A stretch of 64,000 nt of DNA from Chitinophagales bacterium (lineage in GTDB: Bacteria > Bacteroidota > Bacteroidia > Chitinophagales > Chitinophagaceae): contig JAIXKI010000033.1 in assembly GCA_026936105.1 (NCBI GenBank), forward strand, positions 1 to 64,000, given 5' to 3'. A model generated the notes under the pieces. It did not search any database. It was given only the letters and a program-made list of their open reading frames with translations, and was not told where the DNA came from. This document shows positions 43,776 to 52,528 of this stretch, piece after piece. Position numbers and translations under genes: made by a program. Position 1 is the first letter of the stretch, and each line of letters begins with the position of its first letter.

Positions 43776-44648
43776 ATGGATAAAAAGCCTGTTATAACAG
43801 TCATCGGCAGTACCGGAACCATCGGTAGTGAACTAGTTGACTTGCTGTCAAAATCAGGTGCAACAGTTCGTGCAGTACTAAGAAACATCAACCGTGTAAG
43901 AGAAATCCACGGAGTGGTATGGGTACAGGCTGATGTGAGCGATGCCTCTTTGCTGGAAGCGACTTTAGCCGGAACTGACCGTTTGTTTTTATTAACAGGC
44001 AATCGTGCAGGTTTTGGAAAAACTCAAATTGAAATTATTAAAACTGCTGAGTGTTTGGGTGTGAAACATTTGGTGAAGCTTTCTGCTTTGGGAGCCAGTC
44101 CACGAACAAAATCAGGATTGGCATTAGAGCATTGGGAAGCAGAACAGGCTTTAGAAAATACCAAAATGACCTGGACCATTTTAAGGCCACACGCTTTTAT
44201 GCAAAACTGGTTGGGCGAAGAAGCAAAAACCGTTAAGGAAGAAGGCGCCATTTATGCGGCCATTGGTGAAGGAAAAGTTCCGTTTATTGATGCCCGTGAT
44301 ATTGCTGCTGTAGCTGCCGAAGCTCTATTATACCCGGAAAAACATCAGGGACAACGCTACGTGTTAACCGGAGGTGAAGCTATAGGTTTTCAAAAATTGG
44401 CTGAAGCGCTATCAAAAGCTATTGGTAAACCGGTTGTTTATAAATCCTTATCAATGGAAGAAATGCGGACACGGATGGAACAACAAGGCATTCCCACAAA
44501 ATCAATAGACTCTCTTTTGGCTTTGGCGGCTTATCAAAAAGCAGGAGGAGCAACAGAAAGAACATCTGACAGCGTCCAGGAAATACTGAATCGTCCACCA
44601 CATTCTGTTGAAGATTTTGCCAAAGATTATCGGGAGTATTTTCTATAA
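43776..44648 (+). CDS. NmrA-like NAD(P)-binding protein (atypical SDR)
   Basis: 290 residues with an N-terminal Rossmann nucleotide motif VIGSTGTIGSELVDLL (residues 7-22), VQADVSDASLLEATLAGTDRLFLLTG, and HLVKLSALGASPRTKSGLALEHWEAEQALENTKMTWTILRPHAFMQNWL, the layout of NmrA/QOR2-like reductases. The YxxxK catalytic pair of classical SDRs is not evident, so it may sense NADP or reduce quinones. Upstream of an MFS exporter on the same strand, 16 bases apart. Substrate unknown. Confidence 0.9.
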   Translation: MDKKPVITVIGSTGTIGSELVDLLSKSGATVRAVLRNINRVREIHGVVWVQADVSDASLLEATLAGTDRLFLLTGNRAGFGKTQIEIIKTAECLGVKHLVKLSALGASPRTKSGLALEHWEAEQALENTKMTWTILRPHAFMQNWLGEEAKTVKEEGAIYAAIGEGKVPFIDARDIAAVAAEALLYPEKHQGQRYVLTGGEAIGFQKLAEALSKAIGKPVVYKSLSMEEMRTRMEQQGIPTKSIDSLLALAAYQKAGGATERTSDSVQEILNRPPHSVEDFAKDYREYFL

Positions 44649-44664
44649 ATTACGAATTCGTCAG

Positions 44665-45891
44665 ATGAATAAGAACACACCTGTAAAGCATATCGGGAAA
44701 TCCTTTTTAATCGTACTCCTTGGTTTATTGGCTGCGTTAAGCACACTAACCATTGCTATGTACATTCCGGGATTTCATGAAATGGCAGCGCACTTCAAAG
44801 TAGATGAAAGTAAGATTGCTTTTACCCTGACGTCTTATTTTATCGGTATTACCATCGGTCAGTTGATTTACGGACCTATCATAGACCATTTTGGCCGAAG
44901 GAAACCACTGATAATTTCTTTGCTGGTTTATATTCTCACATCTGTCCTTTGCTCGGTTGCCGATTCCTTAGATATGATGATTACGGTACGATTCCTTCAG
45001 GCTTTGGGCGCAAGTGCCGGAATGGTTTCCGCATTGGCAATCATCACAGATGTTTTTGAACCCCATCAAAGAGCAAAAGCTTTTTCTTTGGTGATGACGG
45101 TTTTGGGCGTTGCCCCGGTTGTTTCTCCCACTTTAGGCAGCTTTTTTGTAGCCGCTTATAATTGGGAAGCTGTTTTTTATGCATTGACGGGTTATGGGAT
45201 GATACTCACTTTTCTTATTTTCTTTTTTCTGCCTGAAACTATTAAGTACCAAACCACAGAAAAGTTGGATACAAAAGGCGTATTGAACAATTATGCCGCC
45301 GTTGTCAAAAACAAAACTTTTAGTTTGTATGCTGTTGGAGGTAGTTTGGCCAATTCCATTATTTTCACCTTTGTGGCGGCTTCTCCCGCTGTATTTATGG
45401 GGCATTATAAAATCGCCCCCAAACAGTTTGCACTTTTATATGGCATCACCACCATTGGCGCTATGGCCGGAAATTACCTGAATGGTATTTTGGTCAAAAA
45501 GATTCATTACCAAAAAATGATGATGATAGGTTCAGTCTGCTTATCGGTCCTGACCATTGTGTTTGGTACTGCGGCCTGGTTGATGAATGATTTTCCTGTA
45601 GAAATGCTTATTGTCTCTTTGTTTCTGATATTGTTAACTGTTGGGCTAATCTATCCGAATACCGTCACTTCAGCGCTGTCACCCTTTAAAGAGTTATCCG
45701 GTTCGGCCTCCGCAATGAACGGCTCGCTGATGATGGGAATGAGTGCGCTCCTCACAGCTGTGGTAGGTGCATTTGACTCTGCTGCGCCAATAACTATGTT
45801 TGCAATAATGGTTGTCGCCGGTCTTTTGGTTTTTATCTTTCTGCAAATTGCCAAACGATTTGTACAACAGATGAATGATAAAAACGGATAA
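44665..45891 (+). CDS. MFS drug-efflux transporter, Bcr/CflA type
   Basis: 408 residues from the ATG at 44665; an upstream TTG frame overlaps the previous gene and is not used. Twelve hydrophobic helices. Typical drug:H+ antiporter motifs are GQLIYGPIIDHFGRRKPLI (motif A, G-x-L-x-x-P-x-x-D-x-x-G-R-R) and FLQALGASAGMVSALAIITDVF. Exports unknown small molecules, consistent with a stress or detoxification role beside YceI and NmrA-like proteins. One base separates it from the BshB1-like gene, so the two are co-transcribed. Confidence 0.93.
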   Translation: MNKNTPVKHIGKSFLIVLLGLLAALSTLTIAMYIPGFHEMAAHFKVDESKIAFTLTSYFIGITIGQLIYGPIIDHFGRRKPLIISLLVYILTSVLCSVADSLDMMITVRFLQALGASAGMVSALAIITDVFEPHQRAKAFSLVMTVLGVAPVVSPTLGSFFVAAYNWEAVFYALTGYGMILTFLIFFFLPETIKYQTTEKLDTKGVLNNYAAVVKNKTFSLYAVGGSLANSIIFTFVAASPAVFMGHYKIAPKQFALLYGITTIGAMAGNYLNGILVKKIHYQKMMMIGSVCLSVLTIVFGTAAWLMNDFPVEMLIVSLFLILLTVGLIYPNTVTSALSPFKELSGSASAMNGSLMMGMSALLTAVVGAFDSAAPITMFAIMVVAGLLVFIFLQIAKRFVQQMNDKNG

Positions 45892-45892
45892 A

Positions 45893-46612
45893 ATGAAATT
45901 AGATATTTTGGCTTTCGGTGTGCATCCCGATGATGTGGATTTCAGTTGTGCCGGTACCTTGCTGCGACATATTGAGTTAGGAAAAAAAGCAGGCATCATT
46001 GATTTAACCGCAGGCGAAATGGGTACCCGTGGAAGTGGCCCGCTTCGGTTGGAAGAAGCACAGAAAGCAGCAAAGATTTTGGGAGTAGAAGTGCGGGAAA
46101 ATTTAAGATTTGAGGATGCTTTTTTTAGTAACGATAAGGAACATATTCTTGAAGTCATAAAGATGATCCGCAAGTATCAGCCCGAAATTGTTTTGGCAAA
46201 TGCGATTAGAGACCGTCATCCCGACCATGGTAGAGCCGCTAAATTACTTTACGATGCTTGTTTTTATTCCGGATTGATTAGAATTGAAACTTCGATTGAT
46301 GGTGAACAGCAGGAAGCCTGGCGACCCAAAGCGGTTTATCATTACATTCAGGACAGAGACATTAAGCCTGATTTTTTAGTAGATATCACTCCGTATTTTG
46401 ATAAAAAGATAGAAGCTATCCTTTCTTTTTCATCCCAGTTTTATAATCCGGAGAAAAAAGATTTACCCATAAGTACGCTTTCCGAAAAAGGATTTTTAGA
46501 TATGTTCAAAGGCCGTGCACGGCATTACGGCAGAGAAGCCAATTTTGAAAAAGCCGAAGGCTTCACCGTGGAAAGAACACCGGGAGTAAATAATTTGTTT
46601 GATCTTTTATAA
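45893..46612 (+). CDS. Bacillithiol biosynthesis deacetylase BshB1-like (PIG-L family)
   Basis: 239 residues from the ATG at 45893 (MKLDILAFGVHPDDVDFSCAG). PIG-L/LmbE-type zinc N-deacetylase with the metal motif HPDD and the second histidine motif RHPDHG (IRDRHPDHGRAAKLLYDACFYSG). LTAGEMGTRGSGPLRLEEAQKAAKILGV matches the BshB1 subfamily, which removes acetyl from N-acetylglucosaminyl-malate in bacillithiol synthesis. BshA and BshC are not in the window, and an extra copy beside an efflux gene could instead act on bacillithiol conjugates, as Bca-type amidases do. Gene symbol withheld for that reason. Confidence 0.85.
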   Translation: MKLDILAFGVHPDDVDFSCAGTLLRHIELGKKAGIIDLTAGEMGTRGSGPLRLEEAQKAAKILGVEVRENLRFEDAFFSNDKEHILEVIKMIRKYQPEIVLANAIRDRHPDHGRAAKLLYDACFYSGLIRIETSIDGEQQEAWRPKAVYHYIQDRDIKPDFLVDITPYFDKKIEAILSFSSQFYNPEKKDLPISTLSEKGFLDMFKGRARHYGREANFEKAEGFTVERTPGVNNLFDLL

Positions 46613-46621
46613 TCTGGTAAA

Positions 46622-47083
46622 ATGAAAAAAACCAAAAATCCAGAAGATGTTCCCAAACTTTTCGCAGAATATTGGAACCAGCGCAGACCGGATTTAATGG
46701 CAGCGCTTTTTGAAGAAGATGCCGACTTTATCAATGTAGTTGGCTTGTGGTGGAACAACCGTCAAGATATTTTTAAAGCCCACGACTATGGTTTAAAAGT
46801 AATTTTTAAAGATTCAACCCTGTCTATTACTAAGCTCAAAACCAAAATGCTTTCCGAAAAATCAGCAGTTGTCCACACCAAAATGAAATTAGAAGGTCAA
46901 ACAGGAATTTCAGGTGAGAAGGGTGGATTGAGACACACTGTATTTTCATTTATTGTTAGAAAAGATACTGAAGGCTCCTGGTGGGCTGTTTCTGCTCAAA
47001 ACACTGACATAGTAAGTGGCGTAGAAACATACATCAGAACAAGGGACGGAAGTCTAAAACCGGTAGATTACCGTAAAAAATAA
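46622..47083 (+). CDS. SnoaL-like / SgcJ-EcaC family protein (NTF2 fold)
   Basis: 153 residues in an NTF2-like cone fold. It begins with a helix (DVPKLFAEYWNQRRPDLMAALFEEDADFINVVGLWWNNRQDI) that is the typical start of the SgcJ/EcaC/DUF4440 group, then strands around STLSITKLKTKMLSEKSAVVHTKMKLEG and HTVFSFIVRKDTEGSWWAVSAQNTDI. The function within this broad family is not predictable. Last gene of the unit, nine bases after the BshB1-like gene. Confidence 0.85.
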   Translation: MKKTKNPEDVPKLFAEYWNQRRPDLMAALFEEDADFINVVGLWWNNRQDIFKAHDYGLKVIFKDSTLSITKLKTKMLSEKSAVVHTKMKLEGQTGISGEKGGLRHTVFSFIVRKDTEGSWWAVSAQNTDIVSGVETYIRTRDGSLKPVDYRKK

Positions 47084-47184
47084 ATCTGTTGAATTGAAAT
47101 AAACATCCGTCTCTAATAACCATACACATTTGCAAGTCACATGAAGCCACACCACAAACCAAAACTTCCGGTACCGAAGATTTA

Positions 47185-47481
47185 TTTCATCAATAAAAAC
47201 GATAGATTAGCTATACGGGATAAGATGTTCCGCAAAGCTTAGGTCTCCGCAGGGACTCGTCGTCAGGTAACTGCAATTCAATTTCTGTCAACGCTGTTTC
47301 ACCCCTCGCTTTTCGAAACTTCCAGTTTCGAAATCCTATTCCATCGCTTTCAGCGATACATTTCCCTTCATCATTCCATAATCACAATTTCACCCCTCGC
47401 TTTTCGAAACTTCCAGTTTCGAAATCCTATTCTATCGCTTTCAGCAATACATTTCCCTTCATCATTTCATAATCACAATTT
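47185..47481 (+). repeat. Intergenic repeat copy I with 91-bp tandem duplication
   Basis: A degenerate tail module (47185-47242), then a full head (GTCTCCGCAGGGACTCGTCG) and core (TCAGGTAACTGCAATTC). Then come two tandem 91-bp units, 47300-47390 and 47391-47481, that differ at about three positions. Each unit has the TTCGAAACT-TCC-AGTTTCGAA hairpin and an ATCGCT-TTC-AGC(G/A)AT hairpin. The second unit runs into the last codons of the phosphoglucomutase gene (stop at 47473-47475), so the first unit carries a copy of that gene end. Confidence 0.85.
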
Positions 47482-49194
47482 CATATCCCCTATCACCGCC
47501 TTTATCTTTTCTTCCAGTTGCCGGTTCACTTTTTCAAAATCGGCTGCTTTTTCCAGCACGGTGTTTACGCTGAAATAAAATTTGATCTTAGGCTCCGTAC
47601 CACTTGGCCGGGCTGATATGCTGGTGCCGTCTTCCAGTATAAATTGCAACACATTGCTCTTAGGCAATTCTATCTTCCATTCCTCGCCAGTTTTCAGGTT
47701 CTTTCCTTTCTGTAGTTCGTAGTCCAGCTGTTTCAACACAGCAGAACCGTTGATGGAAGCAGGAGGATTCTTACGGTATGTTTCCATCATGGCGGCTATC
47801 TGCTGCTGTCCGTCCATTCCTTTTTTGGTGATAGACACCAGTTGCTCTTTATAAAATCCGTATTGCACATAGAGGTCTATCATCTTTTCATACAGGCTTC
47901 TGCCCTTTTCTTTTTCATAAGCTGCCATCTCGCAGAGCAATGCCACAGCGCTGATGCCGTCCTTATCCCTTATCTTGTCTCCGATCATAAGTCCGAAACT
48001 TTCTTCACCGCCGATAATATAATTTTCTTTTTTCTCCTTCTGCCTGATCAGGTCGGCTATCCATTTAAAACCGGTGAGCACATGATAGCAGGCCACTCCA
48101 TTCGCTTGCGCTATCCTGCCGATCATCGGGGTAGTTACAATGGTGGTGATCACCATGTCATTGGGTTTTGCAATTCCTTTTGTCTTCCTGGCTTCGATCA
48201 GGTAATTAAAAGCAAGAACCGCGGTCTGGTTCCCGTTCATCAGCACCCATTTGCCATGCAGGTCTTTTACGCCAATGGCAATACGGTCGGCATCCGGGTC
48301 GGTGCCGCATAAAATATCGGCATCCGTTTTTTCCGCCAGCTTCAGTCCGAAACTCATCGCTTCACTCTCTTCGGGATTGGGATACACCACCGTCGGAAAA
48401 TTTCCATCCGGTGTCTTCTGCTCTTCCACAACAGAAACATTTTTAAAACCAAAACGCTCCAGCACCTGCGGCACCAGTTTTATTCCGGTTCCGTGTATGG
48501 GAGTGTAAACGATCTTCAGGTCACTATGCCTGGAGATCACTTCGGGATAAACACTCAGCCCTTTTACCATTTCTATATAAGCCTCATCAATCTCTTTTCC
48601 GATGATGGTGATGTTGGAATCATTACCCGTCCATTTCACATCATTCACTGAAACGATCTTCTGCACTTCACGGATCACATTCTTATCATGAGGCGGCACC
48701 AGTTGCGAACCATCATCCCAATATGCTTTATAACCGTTATACTCTTTCGGGTTATGGGAAGCGGTGCATACCACTCCACCCTGGCATTTCAGATGTCGGA
48801 TGGCAAAAGACAATTCAGGCGTGGGGCGCAGGTCTTCAAACAAAAAAACTTTTATCCCGTTAGCTGCAAACACATGAGCTGCCGTTTCTGCAAAAAAGCG
48901 ACTGTTGTTCCTGCTGTCGTGTGCTATCGCCACCTTTACACCACTGGGGAAACATTGCTTCAGATAATTGGCATATCCCTGTGTGGCCATGCCCACGGTG
49001 TATTTATTCATCCGGTTGGTGCCCACGCCCATGACGCCGCGGAGGCCTCCGGTTCCGAATTCAAGGTCTTTATAAAAAGCTTCTGTAAGTTCCTGCGGAT
49101 TTTCATTCTGCAAACGGATGATCTCATCTTTGGTGGCCCGGTCAAAATCTCCATTGAGCCATGCATTTACTTTTGTCTGAATTGCTGTGTCCAT
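47473..49194 (-). CDS. Phosphoglucomutase/phosphomannomutase family sugar-phosphate mutase
   Basis: Interconverts hexose 1- and 6-phosphates. 573 residues in the four-domain alpha-D-phosphohexomutase fold. The phosphoserine loop is VVCTASHNPKEYNG (Ser146), the metal loop is CGTDPDADRIAIG, the sugar-binding loop is GGEESFG, and the C-terminal phosphate-binding loop is SARPSGTEPKIKFYF. Length and the N-terminal FGTGGLRGVMGVGTNRMN fit the PgcA/PgmB-like long subgroup. Cytosolic. Its 3' end is duplicated in repeat I. A divergent promoter region separates it from the next gene. Confidence 0.95.
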   Translation of the reverse strand: MDTAIQTKVNAWLNGDFDRATKDEIIRLQNENPQELTEAFYKDLEFGTGGLRGVMGVGTNRMNKYTVGMATQGYANYLKQCFPSGVKVAIAHDSRNNSRFFAETAAHVFAANGIKVFLFEDLRPTPELSFAIRHLKCQGGVVCTASHNPKEYNGYKAYWDDGSQLVPPHDKNVIREVQKIVSVNDVKWTGNDSNITIIGKEIDEAYIEMVKGLSVYPEVISRHSDLKIVYTPIHGTGIKLVPQVLERFGFKNVSVVEEQKTPDGNFPTVVYPNPEESEAMSFGLKLAEKTDADILCGTDPDADRIAIGVKDLHGKWVLMNGNQTAVLAFNYLIEARKTKGIAKPNDMVITTIVTTPMIGRIAQANGVACYHVLTGFKWIADLIRQKEKKENYIIGGEESFGLMIGDKIRDKDGISAVALLCEMAAYEKEKGRSLYEKMIDLYVQYGFYKEQLVSITKKGMDGQQQIAAMMETYRKNPPASINGSAVLKQLDYELQKGKNLKTGEEWKIELPKSNVLQFILEDGTSISARPSGTEPKIKFYFSVNTVLEKAADFEKVNRQLEEKIKAVIGDMKL

Positions 49195-49235
49195 GATCTG
49201 TTTAACTGTTGGTCGGTAAAATTAATTATCAGCTG

Positions 49236-49243
49236 CAAATCTA
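49236..49243 (-). promoter_or_regulatory. -7 box (TAGATTTG) for the phosphoglucomutase gene
   Basis: Reverse strand perfect TAnnTTTG match 41 bases before the ATG at 49194, giving a leader of about 36 bases. No good -33 TTTG was found at 17-23 bases. Confidence 0.4.
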
Positions 49244-49260
49244 CTTCAAACAATCAAACG

Positions 49261-49268
49261 TATTTTTG
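49261..49268 (+). promoter_or_regulatory. -7 box (TATTTTTG) for the DUF2279 gene
   Basis: Perfect TAnnTTTG match ending five bases before the ATG at 49274, again predicting a leaderless or very short leader mRNA. It may be chance in AT-rich DNA. Confidence 0.35.
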
Positions 49269-49273
49269 TTTTT

Positions 49274-50257
49274 ATGAGGTCATCACCTGTGCAAAGCCCG
49301 GCTGTTGTTGCGTCGCACTCTTCATCGTCCGGTAAAAAGCCCGGCATCTTTTTTATTTTACTTCTTGCTTTCCATTTTTCCGTTGCACAGGATACAACGC
49401 ATCAGATAAATTTTTCCGGCCGCCAATGGCTCATTGGCAGCGCCAATGTAGCTGGTTATGGCGGTTCACTCATCATCCTGGGCAATACCTGGTATAAAAA
49501 TTATCCGCGGAATTCATTTCACACCTTTAATGACGACAATGAATGGCTGCAGATGGATAAGCTCGGCCATGGCTGGACGGCGTACAATACCGGCCGTGCC
49601 TCGGCAGCCATGTGGAAGTGGGCCGGGCTGAATGATAAACGTTCAACATGGATCGGCGGGCTCAGCGGTGCAGCCTATCTTACCGTCATAGAATTCCTCG
49701 ACGGGCATTCGGCAGAATGGGGATGGAGTTGGGGCGACATGGCCGCCAATATTTTCGGTTCCGGGCTTTTCATCAGCCAGCAATTAGGATGGAAAGAACA
49801 GCGTATTCAATATAAATTCTCTTTTCACCGAAAAGATTATAATGATCCTTCACTGGAGAAAAGAAGCGATGATCTCTTTGGCAGCAGCTGGTATGAGCGT
49901 ATGCTGAAAGATTACAATTCGCAGACCTACTGGCTCAGCTTCAACCTGAAATCCTTTTTCAAAGAAAGTAATTTACCAGGCTGGCTGAATATTTCGGCAG
50001 GCTATGGTGCGGATGGAATGTTTGGCGGCTTTGATAATGTAGCCAGGGATAAGGACGGCAACATTATTTTCGACCGCAGGGATATTCCGAGGGTCAGGCA
50101 GTTTTATGTAGCCCCTGATATTGATTTCACAAAGATCAGAACCAAAAGCAAATTCCTGAAAACGGTCTTCTTTGCTTTGAATGCATTCAAATGCCCCTCT
50201 CCCGCCATCATGATCAATTCAAAAGGGAAGCTGAAAGTGTATGCGATTTATTTTTAA
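49274..50257 (+). CDS. DUF2279 family (YfiM-like) envelope protein
   Basis: 327 residues. A serine-rich N-terminus precedes a signal-like segment (FFILLLAFHFSVAQ). The mature part matches DUF2279: WLQMDKLGHGWTAYNTGRASAAMWKWAGL, with a conserved Lys-x-x-His-x-x-x-Ala pattern, then EFLDGHSAEWGWSWGDMAANIFGSGLFISQQ. The C-terminal half contains beta-rich stretches (YWLSFNLKSFF, NISAGYGADGMFGG). Probably an outer-membrane or periplasmic protein of unknown function. Confidence 0.82.
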   Translation: MRSSPVQSPAVVASHSSSSGKKPGIFFILLLAFHFSVAQDTTHQINFSGRQWLIGSANVAGYGGSLIILGNTWYKNYPRNSFHTFNDDNEWLQMDKLGHGWTAYNTGRASAAMWKWAGLNDKRSTWIGGLSGAAYLTVIEFLDGHSAEWGWSWGDMAANIFGSGLFISQQLGWKEQRIQYKFSFHRKDYNDPSLEKRSDDLFGSSWYERMLKDYNSQTYWLSFNLKSFFKESNLPGWLNISAGYGADGMFGGFDNVARDKDGNIIFDRRDIPRVRQFYVAPDIDFTKIRTKSKFLKTVFFALNAFKCPSPAIMINSKGKLKVYAIYF

Positions 50258-50360
50258 AAATCCAAAAATCAAATTCCAAATTCCCAAAAGTCAAAATTCA
50301 AAAAATACACTCTCATTCACCCTCACCCTCAACCTTAACCTCAACCTCCTCCACCAACTC

Positions 50361-50852
50361 CTATTGCAAATACGCTCCCAGCACTTTCTCTTTATCCACT
50401 TCCACAACGATATGCTCCTGCAAAGTGGTAGAAACGGAAAGCCCGACATAATCGGAACGTACGGGAAAAGAATTATGGCTTCTCTCCACCAGCACCAGCG
50501 TCTGGATCTTCTTAGGATGAAAATCAAGAAAAGGTTTTAAAGAATATAGGATCGTCCTTCCGCTGTCTGCTACATCATCAATGACGATCACTACTTTCCC
50601 ATCCGGATTAATTTTTTTACTTAAAGTGACCTTCCCTGGTTTTCTTTTATCCAATTTGATAGATACCAGGTCGGTTTTAATAGCAGCATACTCCGAAAGC
50701 ATTTCCCGGATCACTTTTGCCACAACGGTGCCGTTTTGCCAGATGCCGGCAAGGATTAGTTGTTTCTCTTCACTGTTGTTCTCAACGATCTCCAGCGCCA
50801 TACGGCGTAATTTTTTTTCTGCTACTTCCTGCGAAAGAATATAATTTTTCAT
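50361..50852 (-). CDS. Phosphoribosyltransferase-domain protein (PyrR/type I PRTase-like)
   Basis: 163 residues from the ATG at 50852. Type I phosphoribosyltransferase fold with the PRPP-binding motif VVIVIDDVADSGRTILYSL and a DKRKPGKVT flexible-loop region. RMALEIVENNSEEKQLILAGIWQNGTVVA resembles PyrR and Bacteroidota proteins annotated as phosphoribosyltransferase family. Whether it acts as uracil PRTase, pyrimidine regulator or something else cannot be decided. Divergent from the Fe-S protein gene across 87 bases. Confidence 0.88.
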   Translation of the reverse strand: MKNYILSQEVAEKKLRRMALEIVENNSEEKQLILAGIWQNGTVVAKVIREMLSEYAAIKTDLVSIKLDKRKPGKVTLSKKINPDGKVVIVIDDVADSGRTILYSLKPFLDFHPKKIQTLVLVERSHNSFPVRSDYVGLSVSTTLQEHIVVEVDKEKVLGAYLQ

Positions 50853-50939
50853 CAAGAGATGTTTAGAAATTTAAATCTTACAGAACTTTAGAAGCTTTAT
50901 ACTGAACAAGCCGTAAATTAGCGAATCCAATCCAGCGTT

Positions 50940-52253
50940 ATGCAAATCGTCCAACAAATTTTATTCATACTGCTCAGCATTACTGCAATCTGGCTGTTCA
51001 CAAAGAAAGTAAAAGAGATACGCCGCAATATCTTAATGGGCAGGGAAGAAGACACCAACGTAAGCAAATCAGAACGCTGGAGAAATGTACTGCTGCTTGC
51101 TTTCGGGCAAAAGAAAATGTTCCGCAACCCATTGGTGGCGGTGCTTCATTTTTTTGTGTATGCAGGTTTCTTGATTATCAACGTAGAGATACTGGAGATC
51201 ATACTTGACGGCATACTGGGCAGGCACAGGATGTTTGCTCCTTCGATAGGAAGCCTGTACGGAATCCTGATCGGATGTTTTGAAATATTAGCTGTCCTGG
51301 TGATCATCGGCTGTGCCGTTTTCCTGGTCCGCAGGAATATCATCAAACTGAAACGCTTTATCAGCAAAGACCTCGACGGCTGGCCCCGCAGTGATGCCAA
51401 CTACATCCTGATCACAGAGATCATCCTGATGAGCTTGTTTCTTACCATGAACACTGCTGATGAAGTGTTGCAGTCAAGAGGAGCCGAACATTATTTTCAT
51501 ACCGGCAATTTCTGGATTACCGGGTACCTCACTCCCGCACTTAATGATCTTTCCACCTCATCACTGATCTTCCTGGAAAGATCATGCTGGTGGCTGCATA
51601 TCATAGGAGTGTTTTCTTTCCTGAATTATCTTCCTTATTCCAAGCACCTGCATATCATTCTTGCATTCCCCAATTCATACTATGCAAGGCCGGAACCGAA
51701 AGGAAAGATGGTGAACATGCCCGACGTGCAGAAAGAGGTTTTATATGCCATGCAGCCGGAGACAGTTCCGGCCGGAAGCGAAGCAGCTCCACCCAAGCGC
51801 TTCGGTGCAAAAGATGTTTTCGATCTGAGCTGGAAAAATCTATTGGATGCTTACACCTGCACCGAATGCGGAAGATGCTCTGCTGCCTGTCCTGCCACTC
51901 AAACAGGAAAACTGTTATCACCGCGGAAGATCATGATGAACACCCGCGACCGCATGGAAGAAGTGGGAAGGAATATTGATAAGAACGGATCTTTTGTTGA
52001 CGATGGCAAATCTTTAATGCATAATTATATTACAGAAGAAGAGTTGCGTGCCTGCACCACCTGCAATGCCTGCGTGGAAGAATGTCCTGTCAGCATCAGT
52101 CCTCTGGATATCATCCTTCAGATGCGGCGCTACCTGGTGATGGAAGAAAGCAATGCGCCGCAGGAATGGACGACCATGTTCGGTAATATCGAAAACAACT
52201 TCGCTCCCTGGAAATTCTCTCCTGATGAAAGAGACAGATGGGTGGAGGGATGA
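50940..52253 (+). CDS. Membrane-bound [4Fe-4S] oxidoreductase subunit (heterodisulfide-reductase-like)
   Basis: 437 residues. The N-terminal half has about six membrane helices (LFILLSITAIWLFTKKV, VAVLHFFVYAGFLIINVEILEII, ILAVLVIIGCAVFLV, SCWWLHIIGVFSFLNYLPYSKHLHI), like the NarI/HdrE cytochrome-b-type subunits. The C-terminal half has two [4Fe-4S] sites: CTECGRCSAACPA and CTTCNACVEECPVSI. Such proteins pass electrons between quinones and a soluble cysteine-rich (CCG-domain) partner; in many Bacteroidota the next gene is that partner, but here none follows. The role in respiration or fatty-acid/lactate oxidation is therefore unassigned. Confidence 0.88.
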   Translation: MQIVQQILFILLSITAIWLFTKKVKEIRRNILMGREEDTNVSKSERWRNVLLLAFGQKKMFRNPLVAVLHFFVYAGFLIINVEILEIILDGILGRHRMFAPSIGSLYGILIGCFEILAVLVIIGCAVFLVRRNIIKLKRFISKDLDGWPRSDANYILITEIILMSLFLTMNTADEVLQSRGAEHYFHTGNFWITGYLTPALNDLSTSSLIFLERSCWWLHIIGVFSFLNYLPYSKHLHIILAFPNSYYARPEPKGKMVNMPDVQKEVLYAMQPETVPAGSEAAPPKRFGAKDVFDLSWKNLLDAYTCTECGRCSAACPATQTGKLLSPRKIMMNTRDRMEEVGRNIDKNGSFVDDGKSLMHNYITEEELRACTTCNACVEECPVSISPLDIILQMRRYLVMEESNAPQEWTTMFGNIENNFAPWKFSPDERDRWVEG

Positions 52254-52528
52254 GTGATTGATTGATGAAGTATCCCTGCTTGTTGGCAAAATAATAACCT
52301 TATTACCTCAGTAATAAAAAGATTATACTCAAAACAATCTTATTACCTAAAAGCTAATCGCTGTTTTTTGTGAGGAACGAGACCTATAGGTTTATCATTT
52401 ACTAACTTAAAGACATGCATGAAATCAAGCTTCCTAAAATCAAAACCGCATATTGGTCGTTAGTAAATTATTTTCGGTATTCCAACAATGGATCGCAGGT
52501 AAAATCTTTCTTTTTGCAGGAAACATAT
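52254..52528. other. Convergent intergenic region after the Fe-S gene
   Basis: 275 bases between convergent genes. Two CTTATTACCT repeats occur (about 52299-52308 and 52339-52350). No hairpin with a T-run, no coding potential of note. Confidence 0.35.

Noticed and set aside
35240-47481. The repeats as a CRISPR array
   Set aside because: Copies are separated by whole genes or kilobases, are 100-300 bases long, and show no short direct repeats with regular unique spacers; no cas genes.
19391-47481. The repeats as integron attC sites
   Set aside because: The one-gene spacing is suggestive, but I find no conserved GTTRRRY core pair, no integrase gene, and genes between repeats face both ways. 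Kept only as an analogy.
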